Below, piece after piece: positions 33,669-45,492 of a DNA stretch of 64,000 nucleotides. Under the pieces are notes generated by a model. It worked only from the letters and a program-made list of their open reading frames with translations. It searched no databases and was not told the origin of the DNA. The DNA is from Mesostigma viride. Its lineage: Eukaryota; Streptophyta; Mesostigmatophyceae; Mesostigmatales; Mesostigmataceae. The DNA lies in NCBI GenBank assembly GCA_009746045.1, contig RPFO01000667.1:1788569-1852568 (forward strand), in the 5' to 3' direction. Every line of letters begins with the position of its first letter. Position 1 is the stretch's first letter. Both the position numbers and the translations under genes were made by a program.

Positions 33669-34112
33669 TCATCTGCGCGACCTGGACGTGATCCCGAAGG
33701 TGCTTTCAAGCCACAACGCGACCTCTGGATCTGCCGCAATCTCGGACCGGTGGAACAGCTTGATGTCGTCCTCTTGGCATGGCTCGTAGCAGGCATCCTC
33801 GTCATGAGGCGAGTGGCCGTGGCAGCATGCTGGCGACGGGTGGCAACGCAAACTGCTACGAAGTATGGCCTCGGAGATGGCTTCGACCACCGTGGGCGGT
33901 AAATTAAGCTGCTTGACGGAATTCATTAGATGCAACACGTCGACGAGCTTTGGGGTCAGAAGGTCACTTTCGTCAAGGTGCGTAAGACTTTCTGGTTCTC
34001 TGGCCACGACGCCCGCTGCTTTGTCGGCTGGATGGAAGCCGTTCTTGCTTCCTTCAAAGCCCTGCTTGCTCGGCGAAGATGCGTCGCGCGAGAGCGGATT
34101 TCGGAAATCGAC
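33669..34112 (-). CDS. Unrecognised gene, last exon; DPEVAxWL family copy 2
   Basis: Minus-strand frame after a CTGCAG acceptor at 34113-34118. LTPKLVDVLHLMNSVKQLNLPP is followed by a Cys/His-rich spacer (CHPSPACCHGHSPH...CYEPC) and IAADPEVALWLESTFGITSRSRR then a stop. The same order as the copies at 14292 and 43961. The open frame extends upstream to 34337, but codons before 34112 (QTLQCGLISCFALQ) look intronic. The TTAA element ends only 75 bp beyond its stop. Function unknown; no earlier exon identified. Confidence 0.5.
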   Translation of the reverse strand, partial: VDFRNPLSRDASSPSKQGFEGSKNGFHPADKAAGVVAREPESLTHLDESDLLTPKLVDVLHLMNSVKQLNLPPTVVEAISEAILRSSLRCHPSPACCHGHSPHDEDACYEPCQEDDIKLFHRSEIAADPEVALWLESTFGITSRSRR

Positions 34113-34339
34113 CTGCAGGCAGGAGAGCTGGAGGGCGAAACAGGAAATTAAACCACATTGCAATGTTTGGCGGAGGCGAAAACACTTAAGACATACGGGC
34201 AGAAATGCGTTCCTTTTTTCTGCCTGATTGCTGCGAGCGGCAGGCGACACTATCTCATTACATTTAATTTGCAGAGCGTCAACATTTCTTCTGCATGCAG
34301 TGCGTCGCTGGCCTTGTGTAATCAATTGAGGCTGCAATG

Positions 34340-35912
34340 TGGAACGCAGTCAAGGGGCTATCCGCCAAAAACATCAATGCTTATCCCACATGCGCACAGA
34401 AATCAAGACAATGTGATTATTCCCGTCTTATACCAATGCAAGCGAATGTGCAAACGGCAAAATCATTAATATTACGTACACCTGCAACCTGGTCATGAGA
34501 GCTGGTCAAGCCACTTCTCTGTGCGTCCATGGTCATGGGCGAGCTCTGTTGGCAGCAAAAAATCCCCTTTTGAGGAGCTATTACAGTTAGCAAAAGCTTG
34601 TAAATGTGTCCACCTTTGTCGTGACAGCACGAATAAGGAATTGCTCGCGGGGTGGTAGTGCACGGGTAACAATGGCGGGGGGGTGGCTATATATATTGGG
34701 GCGTTGTGTATGTACGTGGCTGCAGCACGTGCGTCAGGCTGCCGCGAGTTTGTTCCCTTCGGTCTTTCTGGCGCGCGGTAAGCCCGGTAACTTGCGGCCC
34801 TGAAGTTGTCCATCTGAATTGAATTTCGTGATGCTGAAGTTGTACTGTCCAATAAAACGGGGACCAAACTCTGCTTGTGCCCACCGACGGGCGAAACTCG
34901 CCCGTTGAAGTGAGTGTCCCAGTGCACACTGCACAACCTGTGAGCCCACGATGGGCGAAACTCGCCCGTTGGAGTGAGTGTCCCAGTGCACAACAACAAC
35001 AACCTGCTCCCAACTACCGGGAAACCGCCAATATGTGTCGGCAATGAACCGGCTGACCGGCAACGAGCTTGCGCGGGTGCCTCTTTGGGCTGAGGTCGTG
35101 GGTTCGTGGAGCTACACAACTGTCACCGGTGGCGCATGACAACTGTCAACTAGTAGAATATATAAACAAGCGGGTGGTGCTCATTAACTAGTTCGGGAAC
35201 GTTGACTAGACGCTTTTAGAATCGAAAGAACCAGAATCGGATTGTCTGTGTTTTCCCGCTCCTGAGCTCCGTTACTTTCCTATTTAAACAAAGCCCCAAT
35301 AAACGTGGCCACAGCTGGAGGAAGTTTTCCATACTTTTGGATCGTTGTGGAAAAACTTCACAGCGAAAATGTCCGCCTGGCACTTGGCAGCGCACGACTG
35401 TTCAGGGCACTGGAACGACATGACGACATGACAGCCTTTTTTAACAAAGCCGTCAACGTGGCCACAGCTAAAGAAAGTTTGACGTACTTTTGGATTTTTG
35501 TGGACAGACTTCCACAAGTCAAAATGTCCAGAAATGCCTGGCAGCGCACGACCGTTCAGGGAACTGGAACGACATGACAGCCTGCTCTCATTTGCGTCGA
35601 GGCTGACAATCCGATCGCGTCGCACTTTCTCCAGGAATGGGGGTTCGCTTTTTCTAGAATCCTTGCGAGGCTGCTGACTTCTCATGACGGAGATTAGCTA
35701 ACAGCCCTACTGGACGGAATGCTTCGAGATTATTTAGGAACGCCGGATACCTTTTTCTGCTTTGCGCATGGAATATTCGATTCGTATCCAGCGAATTCGA
35801 ACGGAGTTGTCTCGATCGGTTCCAGAATACGTTCGATACGCTGACCGAAATGATTACAGAATGAAAATAATAAGGCAGTTTCCACACTGTTTCCGAGTTT
35901 TGACTCCGACTA
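34340..35912. other. Unassigned, with two short tandem duplications
   Basis: 34890-35000: two ~66-bp units with GGGCGAAACTCGCCCGTTG and GTGAGTGTCCCAGTGCAC. 35288-35585: two ~156-bp units with AACGTGGCCACAGCT, TACTTTTGGAT, TGGCAGCGCACGAC and GGAACGACATGACA. No gene recognised. Confidence 0.6.
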
Positions 35913-36051
35913 CAGGCATTCACGCCTTAAGTTGGGTTGGCTTAAGTTGTGTTCACGCCTTAAGTTGGGTCAAATAGGGTTTCGGCATTCCAAGTTCAAA
36001 GAAGTTCAGAATAGTATGTTTGAGTATCTTTAGTTCAAATTAGTAGAATTA

Positions 36052-36126
36052 AGTAGAATCATTCACGCCTTAAGTTGGGTTCACGCCTGAGGCGTGAACC
36101 CAACTTAAGGCGTGAATGATTCTACT
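36052..36126. repeat. 75-bp perfect palindrome (37-bp arms, 1-base centre)
   Basis: Arms 36052-36088 and 36090-36126 are perfect reverse complements, starting AGTAGAATCATTCACGCC. They look like two MITE ends joined tail to tail. Confidence 0.9.
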
Positions 36127-36149
36127 AAACCCATTCTACTAAACCCATT

Positions 36150-36702
36150 CAACTGCACCACCGGTACTCCCACGCGGCGGCGTGCTTATGCAACTTTCCA
36201 GATGAAACAATTGAGCACAGATTTCTGGACTGCCAACTCGCAGGGGTTTGGCAATGGCTGCTGGGTATATGGGCCAAGTGGATGGCTATTACAGCTCCCC
36301 CCACCACCGTCACAAGTGCTATCTACGGTTATATTCGGCATCACGGGATTACGGGACGCGAGCCTCACAGCCAACCAGATGGCATGGATATGGCTACGCA
36401 CGACGATGCTTCACACCATATGGCAAGTTCGCAACGAGACCGTATTCACGTTACGTGCCGCGTACACGAGAGGTGCCGTGGTCCGCCGGTTTATCTCCTC
36501 TTGGAACCTGGCTATGCGTCGTTACTGGCTCCTGGCGACGGAACAACACAAAGTATGGGACCCGGGCCCTAACAATGACACCCCCAGCCCACTGGAAGTC
36601 TTCCATGCACTCATGGGCATGAACCAGGTCTTTACACTTATGCCGGATGACGATATATCTACAGTACACTGGCTACCTTGGTCGCAGGGCGCGCCTTATT
36701 AA
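36150..36702 (+). pseudogene. LINE zf-RVT fragment inside the MITE-like element
   Basis: The frame starting at 36183 reads CLCNFPDETIEHRFLDCQLA then GVWQWLLGIW. The Cys-x-Cys...His...Cys spacing and trailing Trp match the zf-RVT zinc-binding module that follows reverse transcriptase in many LINEs. The usual continuation (TIWQVRNETVF) appears in a different frame (36112-36702) at ~36420, so a frameshift lies between. Debris of a LINE carried within a DNA element. Confidence 0.6.
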
Positions 36703-36902
36703 TGCGGGCACCCCAATTTAGGCACAACTAGGCATTTCAGGCTATTTTTGGCATACCTGGGTCACCTTAACTGTTATATGGAAATAAACTAACACCCATT
36801 TCACCGGAAAATTCTACTAAACCCGACAAACTGTTAAGTTGGGTTGATGACCCCTCAAAAACCTCGAACCCAACTTAGGCGTGAATCAATGCCTGTACAG
36901 TA

Positions 36903-37791
<889 letters not shown>

Positions 37792-38297
37792 TTGATTTGG
37801 ACTGCGTTATCATCGATCAATTGAATGTTGTTTTCTATTATGTTTTGATTACGTTTTCAGGTGACAGGGACTACACATTTGGGATGTTAGCAAACACTAC
37901 CAGTCCGGCCGGCAACCTGCCGGAGGAACGCGGACGCTAGCAAACACTAAAACGTACAGAGTGGACCAGTCCGGCCGGCGGCCTACCGGGACGCAAGTTT
38001 TATTTCAAGACCAGTGTTTCTCGTACATTACGCCCGACAACATCACCTGCACAACGTACGGTGCGCGCCCTATTTATTCCCGTTTTTTCGTCGCCCCTTG
38101 CGTTGGGGCAACTCCTCCTTATCCGACGGCTCCAAATCCTCCTGGCGCGCCGCAGCAAGGTTCATGTAGCATGTGCGGTACTCTGGACAGGCGATTCGAC
38201 AGCATGCAGCATGCAGCATGTCGGGCCACTGGACAGGGCTCTCATCATGGGAGGACTGCGAGCCTCCTTGGCCTCCACTTCCACTGGACAAGGCTAT

Positions 38298-38425
38298 TCG
38301 GCTACCACTATGCGGTTTTTCGGCTACCACTATGCGGTTTTCGGCTACCACTATGCGGTTTTTCGGCTACCACTAGGCGGTTTTCGGCTACCACTATGCG
38401 GTTTTTCGGCTACCACTTTGCGGTT
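38298..38425. repeat. 22/23-bp minisatellite, six units
   Basis: Unit CGGCTACCACTATGCGGTTTT, alternating four and five T. Point variants appear in units 4 and 6. Confidence 0.9.
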
Positions 38426-38713
38426 CTCGGGTGTACCTGTCCGTCTGTCCGTCGGATTTACCCATCCGACGGTCGTAAAACGTTGGGAGAGTAAACGAGC
38501 CCGATAGGGTTGCGTTGTTGTTGTTGTTGTTGTTGTGTGTCGATCAACTCACTCCGCAGAGTCGCCAGGGCCCGGGCCGGCAGCAGCCCGGCACCGACCC
38601 CCGCGACTCGAGGGTGTATGCAAGGCCGGGTAGTACTTGGCCAGCTCGTGGCCGGCCGGCCTACGCCGGCTGTTAGTTGGCCGGCATTCGCCGGCCGGCA
38701 CCGCCCACGTGAA

Positions 38714-39668
38714 TTTGTTTCCGACGCGGCGCCGGCTGTGAAAAAAATCAACGAAGCGCTGATGGAGGCTGATGCCTGCACTCTGCAGTCTGCAACCGCA
38801 TGCCGGCTGCTGATGGACACTGCCAGGCCGTTCCGCCTAAATGATTGGCTTAAAGAAAAGTGAGTGCTAGCAAGGTGCTGGAGCAGAAAAATATTTCATC
38901 TTGTGTCAACAGATGCTGATATTTTTGTTGTGCGTCCTCATCAGTCCTGACTCCTTGCCGCTGCAACACAGCCATTGCAGGCGAGCGACTGACGCAGCAG
39001 ATATAGGCGATCTCGCATTCAAGCCGTCCGTCCTGCCTGAAACACACCCTGCAGGCCTGCACATGCCCACGTTTATCAATGTGCCGTACAGTTGTACGCA
39101 AACCCAAATTTCAGCCAATCATGAAACGGAAATTGATTCTAAGCCTTAACTAGAGAATTTCAGACGTGACCACATTTTTTTACACACACGCTGCAGGACT
39201 GACTTGACTGATCATGAACTGACGCAGCAGGCGAGCGCATCCTGCCACTGAATCACATGACCCATATCTACTGGCCGTACATTTCTTCAAAGTCTTCACT
39301 TTCAGCTAATCATGAAAAGGAAAATGATTCTACGCCGTCCATCAAGAATTCAGACGTGACCACATTACTTTACACACACGCAGCAGGTTTCTTGTATGTT
39401 TGTGATGGCATGCTGTTCGTGTCCTGGCCCTCGGCCGTTTCCAAATCTCTGCTGCCCATGTGCGGCGTCGCCAACAACAACAACAACAACAACACGCAGC
39501 AGGACTGACTTGAGGGACTGACGCAGCAGGCTAGCGGAGATATTCTCGTCCCCTCAAGCCGTAACTGCCGAATATTTCTGTCAATTGAAGACCAATGAAC
39601 TCCTCGTTTTTGATCCCATTCCCCTAAAAGCAGTGATTGCAAAACTCACGTGTGCATTCGGAGATTTA
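38714..39668 (+). CDS. Unrecognised spliced gene, 5' part (split by Harbinger element)
   Basis: Exon a ends at 38859: KKINEALMEADACTL, RLLMDTARPFRLNDWLKE, then donor GTGAGT in phase 2. Exon b starts at 39530 after ACGCAGCAG and fits that phase exactly. It is open for 46 codons: LAEIFSSPQAVTAEYFCQLK, NELLVFDPIPLKAV, LTCAFGDL. The last codon, TTA at 39666-39668, is the target site of the 3.8-kb element. Inside the intron (38975-39530) degenerate copies of the exon-b edge (GCAGGCGAGCG, CTCAAGCCGT) and a ~195-bp duplication (39100-39200, 39295-39390) indicate local tandem duplication. The exon a start is not defined. Confidence 0.5.
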
Positions 39669-39962
39669 GAGCCTTTCCACATATGGTGACGAATTAGTGC
39701 GAATTAGGAGGACTCGGATTGGTCCGGACCGCAGTTCCAGGCTCGAGGTCTAATTCGGCGCGGCGAATTAGAATGCATTAGCGGTGAATTAGTCGGGACG
39801 GGGTTTCCACATTCAGTTCCGATCCAACGGCGGCGAACAAGTTCCCGCCTTTTTGTGTGCATCATGGCACGTGCTTGACCCTACTTAAAGTGAAAACTGC
39901 ACCCCGGCGCCCAGCATTACACGCCATAACCATCTGGCATCGCTGTGATTTTAAGCCTTGCA

Positions 39963-40127
39963 ATGGCTGAGCCGCCGCCTCCGGCGCTGATGTTTAAGAC
40001 GCAAGAAGATGTTCTTGAGGCCGAGGTGCGCGGCCAGATCACAGCGGCCTATGCCATACATTGGATTAGGCGCCTTAACGAACTGAGTCGAGGGAAGCGA
40101 GGAGGGGACGCGATGAGCGCCATCTAA
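39963..40127 (+). CDS. Short ORF near the Harbinger left end
   Basis: 54 codons: MAEPPPPALMFKTQEDVLEA then EVRGQITAAYAIHWI. Harbinger elements often carry a second Myb-like ORF, but this is too short and lacks a visible Myb pattern; the link is positional only. Confidence 0.2.
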   Translation: MAEPPPPALMFKTQEDVLEAEVRGQITAAYAIHWIRRLNELSRGKRGGDAMSAI

Positions 40128-40850
40128 GCAGTTGCTTGTCATGTCTATACGCCCGGGCATCTCATGATCTGTCTACCATGCACGCATTTTCCTTGGATGA
40201 ATCGAACAGCTTTTGACATTTTAATGGCGACAATGAAGTCCGGCCACGACAATATAGCGCTGCTCAGAGCTTCGTTGCCGAGAAAGGTTTAAGAGGTGCT
40301 TTTTCCGGGCAGATAATGTAACTCTGCCTAGACCCCGGTAGCTTTCAGCACGCGCATATTGCTTGAGGTAAGCGAGCCACGACGCCTGCAGGTGCTCCTG
40401 CCGAGGTGGAGACCTCCGAGAGCACGTGGATTAGGCTCATGCGTCACAGCAGCATCGACCTTCATTCTCCTGGTGTACGTGGAAGGTCACTTTTCAGGAT
40501 TAACATATCTGAATGTTGATTGCCTGTTCATTTTCCGTCAATTGAGCAGCGATTGAAACCGTGAGCCATGCAAGTGTAAGGTGCAGAATTCAGTTGATGA
40601 ACCCAAGCAGGTAATGTGCAAAATAGATGAACCCAAGTAATATGTGCAGATGTTTCGTCCCACTGGCTGTGTGCTATTGCATGAACCGTGTAGGCCCTTG
40701 GCGTGTACTCACTTGCTGCAACCGTGCCCACAGCTGCTTGTCAATACACGCGGCAGGCACAACGACTTTTGCCGCGAGGTGAAACATTTAACTCCCCCAC
40801 ACCTTGCATTTTTCACTCTTTCTTTTCCCTATCCATCCTACCCCCCAGCA

Positions 40851-41245
40851 CACACACACGCCCACATACATACACATGCACATAAATGTTCACACACACA
40901 TGCACACACGCACGCATACACACATGCACACATACACACATGCACACACGCACACATGCACACATGCACACACGCACACACGCACACATACACACATGCA
41001 CACATACACACTTGCACACACGCACCCATGCACACACGCACACATGCACACATACACACATGCACACACGCACACATGCACACATGCACACACGCACGCA
41101 TACACACATGCACGCATACACACATGCACACATACACACATGCACACACGCACGCATACACACATGCACACATGCATGCACACACGCACACACGCACACC
41201 CGCACACACGCACACACGCACACTCGCACACTCGCACACTCGCAC

Positions 41246-41288
<43 letters not shown>

Positions 41289-41455
41289 CGCACACATACA
41301 CACATGCACACTGTGACATACACATGTATGCACACAATATCACACACATGCACACACCCACGTGCGCACATGCACGCTAACACATGCACACAAACATGTG
41401 CACACACCCACGAGCACACGTGCACATGCATACAAATGCACACAAACACAGGCCG
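40851..41455. repeat. CA-rich microsatellite (CACACATGCACA and CACACGCA variants)
   Basis: About 600 bp of ACAC with regular ATGC/ACGC/ATAC variants and a pure CA core near 41250-41280. It lies inside the Harbinger element; the His/Thr and Cys/Val ORFs are artefacts. 41456-42650 has no recognisable ORF; 41530-41680 is rich in CCTGCC repeats. Confidence 0.95.
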
Positions 41456-42650
41456 ACTTGCACACATGCGCCACACACATCAATCCATCACCAATAAACG
41501 GGTTGCTTGGACCCAACGACCTTCTTACTCGCCTGTCCACCCAATGTTCTGCCCATCCTCCTGCCTGCCCGCCTGCAAGTCTGCCACCCGCCTATCTGCC
41601 CACCCATCTGTCAACCTGCCTGCCTGCCTGCTTGTGTGCATGCCTGCGGGCCTGCATGTGCACCTGCGCCCATGCACCTATTATGCCCCCATGGCACATA
41701 CATGCAGCCTAGCTAGTTGAGTGTCTCTAGGCACGCGCACATGGGTGGCTACATGGGCATTTGCCTGTGTCTTGGGCTGGGGCGTTGGGCTGATTAGTTC
41801 AAGAGTGGGCGGGAAGACGGTGGTATAATTGGGTGGGTAGGGACGGAGTGGATGGATGATTGGGGGGGTTGGATGCGGGTGGGACTCAAGTTAGTGTTAA
41901 GTCCAATGTTGCCTATAGCATCAACAAAAATAAGCGAGAAAGCAGCCTAAATTCAAGGAGCCTACTTTTTGTAACATGTGCCAAACTGCAATTAATGGTT
42001 GCAGGCTCACAAGCTGCCAGATTCATAACGCACATGGAATGAATTGCATGGTTACAGGACAAGCGTGTGGTTGGAAATCTTAAAATGCCTGGCAACGTCT
42101 CTTTCATGTGCCCACTGAGAACCGCTGTTCTTCGACACAAGAAGGCTTTGGCAAGCAACGAGCTTCGGCCAGGGCCTTCATTTCAAGGAACCGTGTGTAA
42201 AGCAAGAACTCAGGATTTACAAACAGAAACTATACCTAACTTTGCGACCTTCATGCAGTATGTCATGTGCATGGCTATGTAGTATGTGCCAACAATCACA
42301 ACGAAAACGTGCGAAATTGCAAACATTGCCATGGAAGGGCAGGAGCCACGCACGCAGCAAATTAAAACGGTTCGTGAACCAGTCTGTCGGGCATAGAGAC
42401 AGCAAAGTCTGGCCAGCAATAATGCAGTGCGATGCGAGACAAACTCGGTAAATATGGGCAGGCAGGCGCAGCTCGTCCTCAGCAGTGCTATCTAACGTGA
42501 CGGCGCCTTATTTCCGCGTGCACGGTGCCGAACATGGCACTGGCCTGATTCCAGTTGCAGCAACGCCAGATGCCTTCCCGTCATAGAGCAGAGGCTTCAC
42601 GTACGTCGCCATCGTTGGCTACCAATCGCTATGCTTCCCGTGATAATGCA

Positions 42651-43130
42651 CTACGCGTCCGAACAAAATGTCGAGAAAGCAAACAATCTACACGCGAGAG
42701 AACTGGGCTGATAGCTTTTCAGTACTGGTTTTACCGTGCCTTCAAATTCCATTAGCTTACTTAACCATGGCTGACTAATTTTAGCTAACGCGATCAACAT
42801 ACACACTACACGATCAAAGGAATCACGGGTCATGTGAAATGTTGCACGGAAGTCCGCGTCCGTCATGACACCCCCTCGCTTTGCTGATTCCCAAAATCCA
42901 CGTCCTGCGGCCCTATCATATGCCCACGGGCGACCGGGCTGCCACCCGCCTCGTCGGTCGTCTGGCTTGTCGTCCATTGCCATCCCCATCATCACTTGTG
43001 TGGCGGTTGCCATGTATTCCGCCTCGCGAGCCGCATTTTCCTGAATAATGCGTATCGCGGCCTGCTTCCTGCGTAGCTGCAGGTAGCGCACCAGCACGAT
43101 GAGAAATATAACTATTAGTCTCGCGATCAT
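42651..43130 (-). pseudogene. Harbinger transposase N-terminal fragment
   Basis: 159 codons on the minus strand. A basic/hydrophobic start is followed by PWAYDRAAGRGFWESAKRGG, MTDADFRATFHMTRDSFDRV and VCMLIALAKISQPW. The aromatic FW...DADFR..F.M.R.SFD..V pattern is the conserved N-terminal region of PIF/Harbinger transposases. The expected DDE nuclease domain does not follow: the frame ends after an intron-like or decayed stretch. Orientation agrees with the element termini. Confidence 0.7.
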
Positions 43131-43451
43131 GGCTACGCACTTTCATCCACTAACGCGCGGCAGCGATGGTGGCCGCACTGTCTTCCCGGCGTGCACGTGT
43201 TCCCCGCCCTTTTCACGTCGTGTTCCCCGCCCTTTTCGTGCATCGACCAAAAAAAAAAAATTAATTCTGACTGGAACTGGCCGGAACTGCTTTTTTCGAG
43301 TTCCAGGAGTTCCACCCCAGTTCCGGTCGAATTAGCGGTTAATTAGAATTACATTTCTAATTGGACGGCCCAATGTGGAAACCTCTAGTTCCGGAACCGA
43401 CTGAATTAGGACCCTAACTCCCCGGAACTGACGAATGTGGAAAGGGCCTTA

Positions 43452-44341
43452 TCCACCATCGACGCCCTGTTTCCTTTCACTCTCACAAAACTGTTGTACG
43501 AGGTCGTGTCGATCGACGACACTGATCGAAGGCAAGGCGCTTCCACAGATCGTGTGTAGTTAATCATGTGGCGGCTTCGAAAAATGCTGCAAATGCGCCT
43601 GTCCCATTTCCTTTCAAATGTGGTTTTGCCGGGCGGCGAACGGATATGCATGCTGGGTTCCAATCGAGAGCTCGCGGTGCGATCCTTCACGCAGCTTCTG
43701 TCATGGACGGCTGAAGAGGTTGAAGTTGTAAAGTTGGTAAGCTCGTCGCTTTCATCTCTTCAGGCGGTCATCAGGCCGGATTCCACGACGTTACATTAAA
43801 ATCTGAGGCGCCCGTCTGTCTGTAGTGCTCTCCTTACATTTGCACGGCCTAATATTTATTACCTGGCACCTCCTTTTCTGCTCAAAACGATCCAATGTTC
43901 TTGGAAAAGCAGGGCCGCAGGAGCAGCCTCGACAGCCTGATTACCGACCACACAATGCAGTTTACTCTCGCGTCAATCCCAGACGCCGAAACGGAGCCCA
44001 TGCTTTCTGTTACGAGGCCCGAGCGCCACGTGGGAGAAAGACTGCAGGCGCCGCAGGTGGTCGACATGCAGCTGATGCAAGCACTGAAAGGGATGGACCT
44101 TCCGAGCACCGCGGTTGCGGCCATCGTTGACGCCGTGCGGGAAAGCGTCGTCAGTTCGCCGGGCAGCGCATTAGATTCCTTTCTGTTCACCAGCTGCAGC
44201 GAGACGGCCTGCCATTGCGAGCTTGACGACGGAGCATATGCATGCAAGCCAGAGACCCAGAAGGACATTTTGGAATCCTCCCTGGCGGAGGACCCCCAAA
44301 TTGCCGCCTGGCTGAGCACCGAGTTCGGCATACACCGGTGA
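43452..44341 (+). CDS. Unrecognised spliced gene, 3' part; DPEVAxWL family copy 3
   Basis: After the second TTA the frame of exon b continues: STIDALFPFTLTKLLYEVV, SIDDTDRRQG, open to 43556. A further exon-like frame (LPGGERICMLGSNRELAVRS, FTQLLSWTAEEVEVVKL) ends at a GGTAAGC donor at ~43736. The last exon (~43961-44341) reads APQVVDMQLMQALKGMDLPS, a spacer with CSETACHC, then LAEDPQIAAWLSTEFGIHR and a stop. That C-terminus matches copies 1 and 2. Exon boundaries between 43556 and 43640 are unclear (a GC donor at AAG-GCAAGG is possible). Whether all these exons form one gene is inferred from order and strand. Confidence 0.5.
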
Positions 44342-45289
44342 AGTTCTCCTTATCATATCTCCCTTCCTCTTACTGCGGAACGGATCGCAGACCATGGCCC
44401 ACAAGCCCGTTATCCTGACGCTTCCAGGGCAAATCCGGCTTCCTCCGTGCTGCCTCAAGCTGCCACATGGGACAAGTGCTTCGAGATGGCCGCCATTGCC
44501 GACGTGTACATACACCCTTGCTTGGTTTCAGGACTGCTCTGGTTGTCTCTTTCATTGGCCTGCTTGACCCAGAGGTTGTACATAGCATATAAACTCAGCC
44601 GTCCATGGCTGTGACTTGCCCTCTCACGAGCATGGCTGTGACGAGCATGGCATGGTCGACCAAGCCATGGCGTGCCCTCTATCAAGCACCAGGGTGCCCC
44701 TGAACAGGCCCGCCACTAATATGCTTGCACCCCAACGAACCAGGGGCCAGCAACAGGGGCAACACCGACGGTGGCCAGTGGCCGGCCAAGGGCAGCCTGC
44801 CTCTTTCCCCCTGATCTCTTTTTCCTGCTAAAACTTGCCGCTATTTCGGCATCATGGGCGGTTGCGGTGGCGGATCCAGTCCTGTGGACCCTGAGCCGAG
44901 ACACGCCCTCTTCTTTAGCTCGCTTGTTAAACCTAGGACACGTGGGGGGTGGGCCCACCCACAAAACAGCCGCCCGTCTTCCGGGCTGGCTCCTCAGCTG
45001 GAATCTTCTCAATAAAGGTCGTGCGCGCAGTTTTCCCGCACGAGGCTGCGCGTGCCAATTCGCACGCGCGCCCGCTGGCGCGTCTGTCGTGGTCACACGG
45101 CTCATCAGCCACCACACCAAAACTGGCTTGTGGGTTCGTTAGTTTGTTTTCGCAGCGGGGGACGCTTGTGGCCCCAACGCTGCTCTGCTGGCCATCGCCC
45201 CCGGCACTAGCTGACCCTGTGTGCATGGCTCGCCCTGTGAGCATGTCGCATGCAAAGGTCCAAGCGGGGCGCACCTTGTCATTAGTATA
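44342..45289. other. Unassigned sequence
   Basis: Several overlapping ORFs of 70-135 codons on both strands (44716-45353) without recognisable motifs. I do not call a gene. Confidence 0.5.
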
Positions 45290-45492
45290 TAGTCATTCAC
45301 GCCGTAAGTTGGGTTGGCTTAAGTTGTGTGCACGGATTAGTTGTGTCGCATAGGATTTTGGCATTCTAAGTTCAAAACAGTTTAGTTTAGTATCTTTAGT
45401 TCAGTACAACTTAGTATAGTTATTCATGCCTTAAGTTGGGTTAACCACTCAAAAACCTCGAACCCACCTTAAGGTTAAGGCGTGAATGACTG
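45290..45492. mobile_element. 203-bp TA-flanked MITE
   Basis: TA lies at 45288-45289 and 45493-45494. The termini are (C/T)AGTCATTCACGCC and its complement. It shares subterminal TAAGTTGGGTTGGCTTAAGT and CTCAAAAACCTCGAACCCA with the 35913 element. No coding capacity. Confidence 0.8.

Larger units (their letters stand above)
35913..36895. mobile_element. TA-flanked element (CAGGCATT termini) carrying LINE debris
   Basis: TA lies at 35911-35912 and 36896-36897. The termini are CAGGCATTCACGCC and its complement, with a 4-base insertion on the right. The family is shared with the 203-bp MITE at 45290-45492: same subterminal TTAAGTTGGGTT and AAAACCTCGAACCCA. TA duplication with CAGG/CAGT ends fits Tc1/mariner-type MITEs. 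Compared with the short copy it contains a 75-bp palindrome and about 600 bp of LINE-derived sequence. Confidence 0.7.
39669..43448 (-). mobile_element. PIF/Harbinger transposon with TTA duplication
   Basis: TTA lies at 39666-39668 and 43449-43451. The termini are GAGCCTTTCCACAT (left) and GGCCCTTTCCACAT (right, inverted), of the GGCC-type usual for this superfamily. Subterminal GAATTAG motifs and a second TTTCCACATT copy recur on both sides, likely transposase contact sites. A transposase N-terminus is present on the minus strand at 42651-43130. The catalytic DDE region is not identifiable, and 40850-41455 is CA-rich microsatellite. Internally decayed or expanded copy. Confidence 0.85.

Noticed and set aside
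35075-35105. tRNA-like GGTCGTGGGTTCGTGGAG
   Set aside because: The flanks do not form a clover-leaf; probably chance.
40644-41720. 358-codon His/Thr-rich ORF over the CA microsatellite
   Set aside because: Low-complexity translation of CACACATG/CACACGCA repeats inside the Harbinger element.
43566-43799. Methyltransferase-like call for the CMLGSNRELAVRSF exon
   Set aside because: Only a short resemblance to methyltransferase C-terminal segments; no SAM-binding motif is visible.
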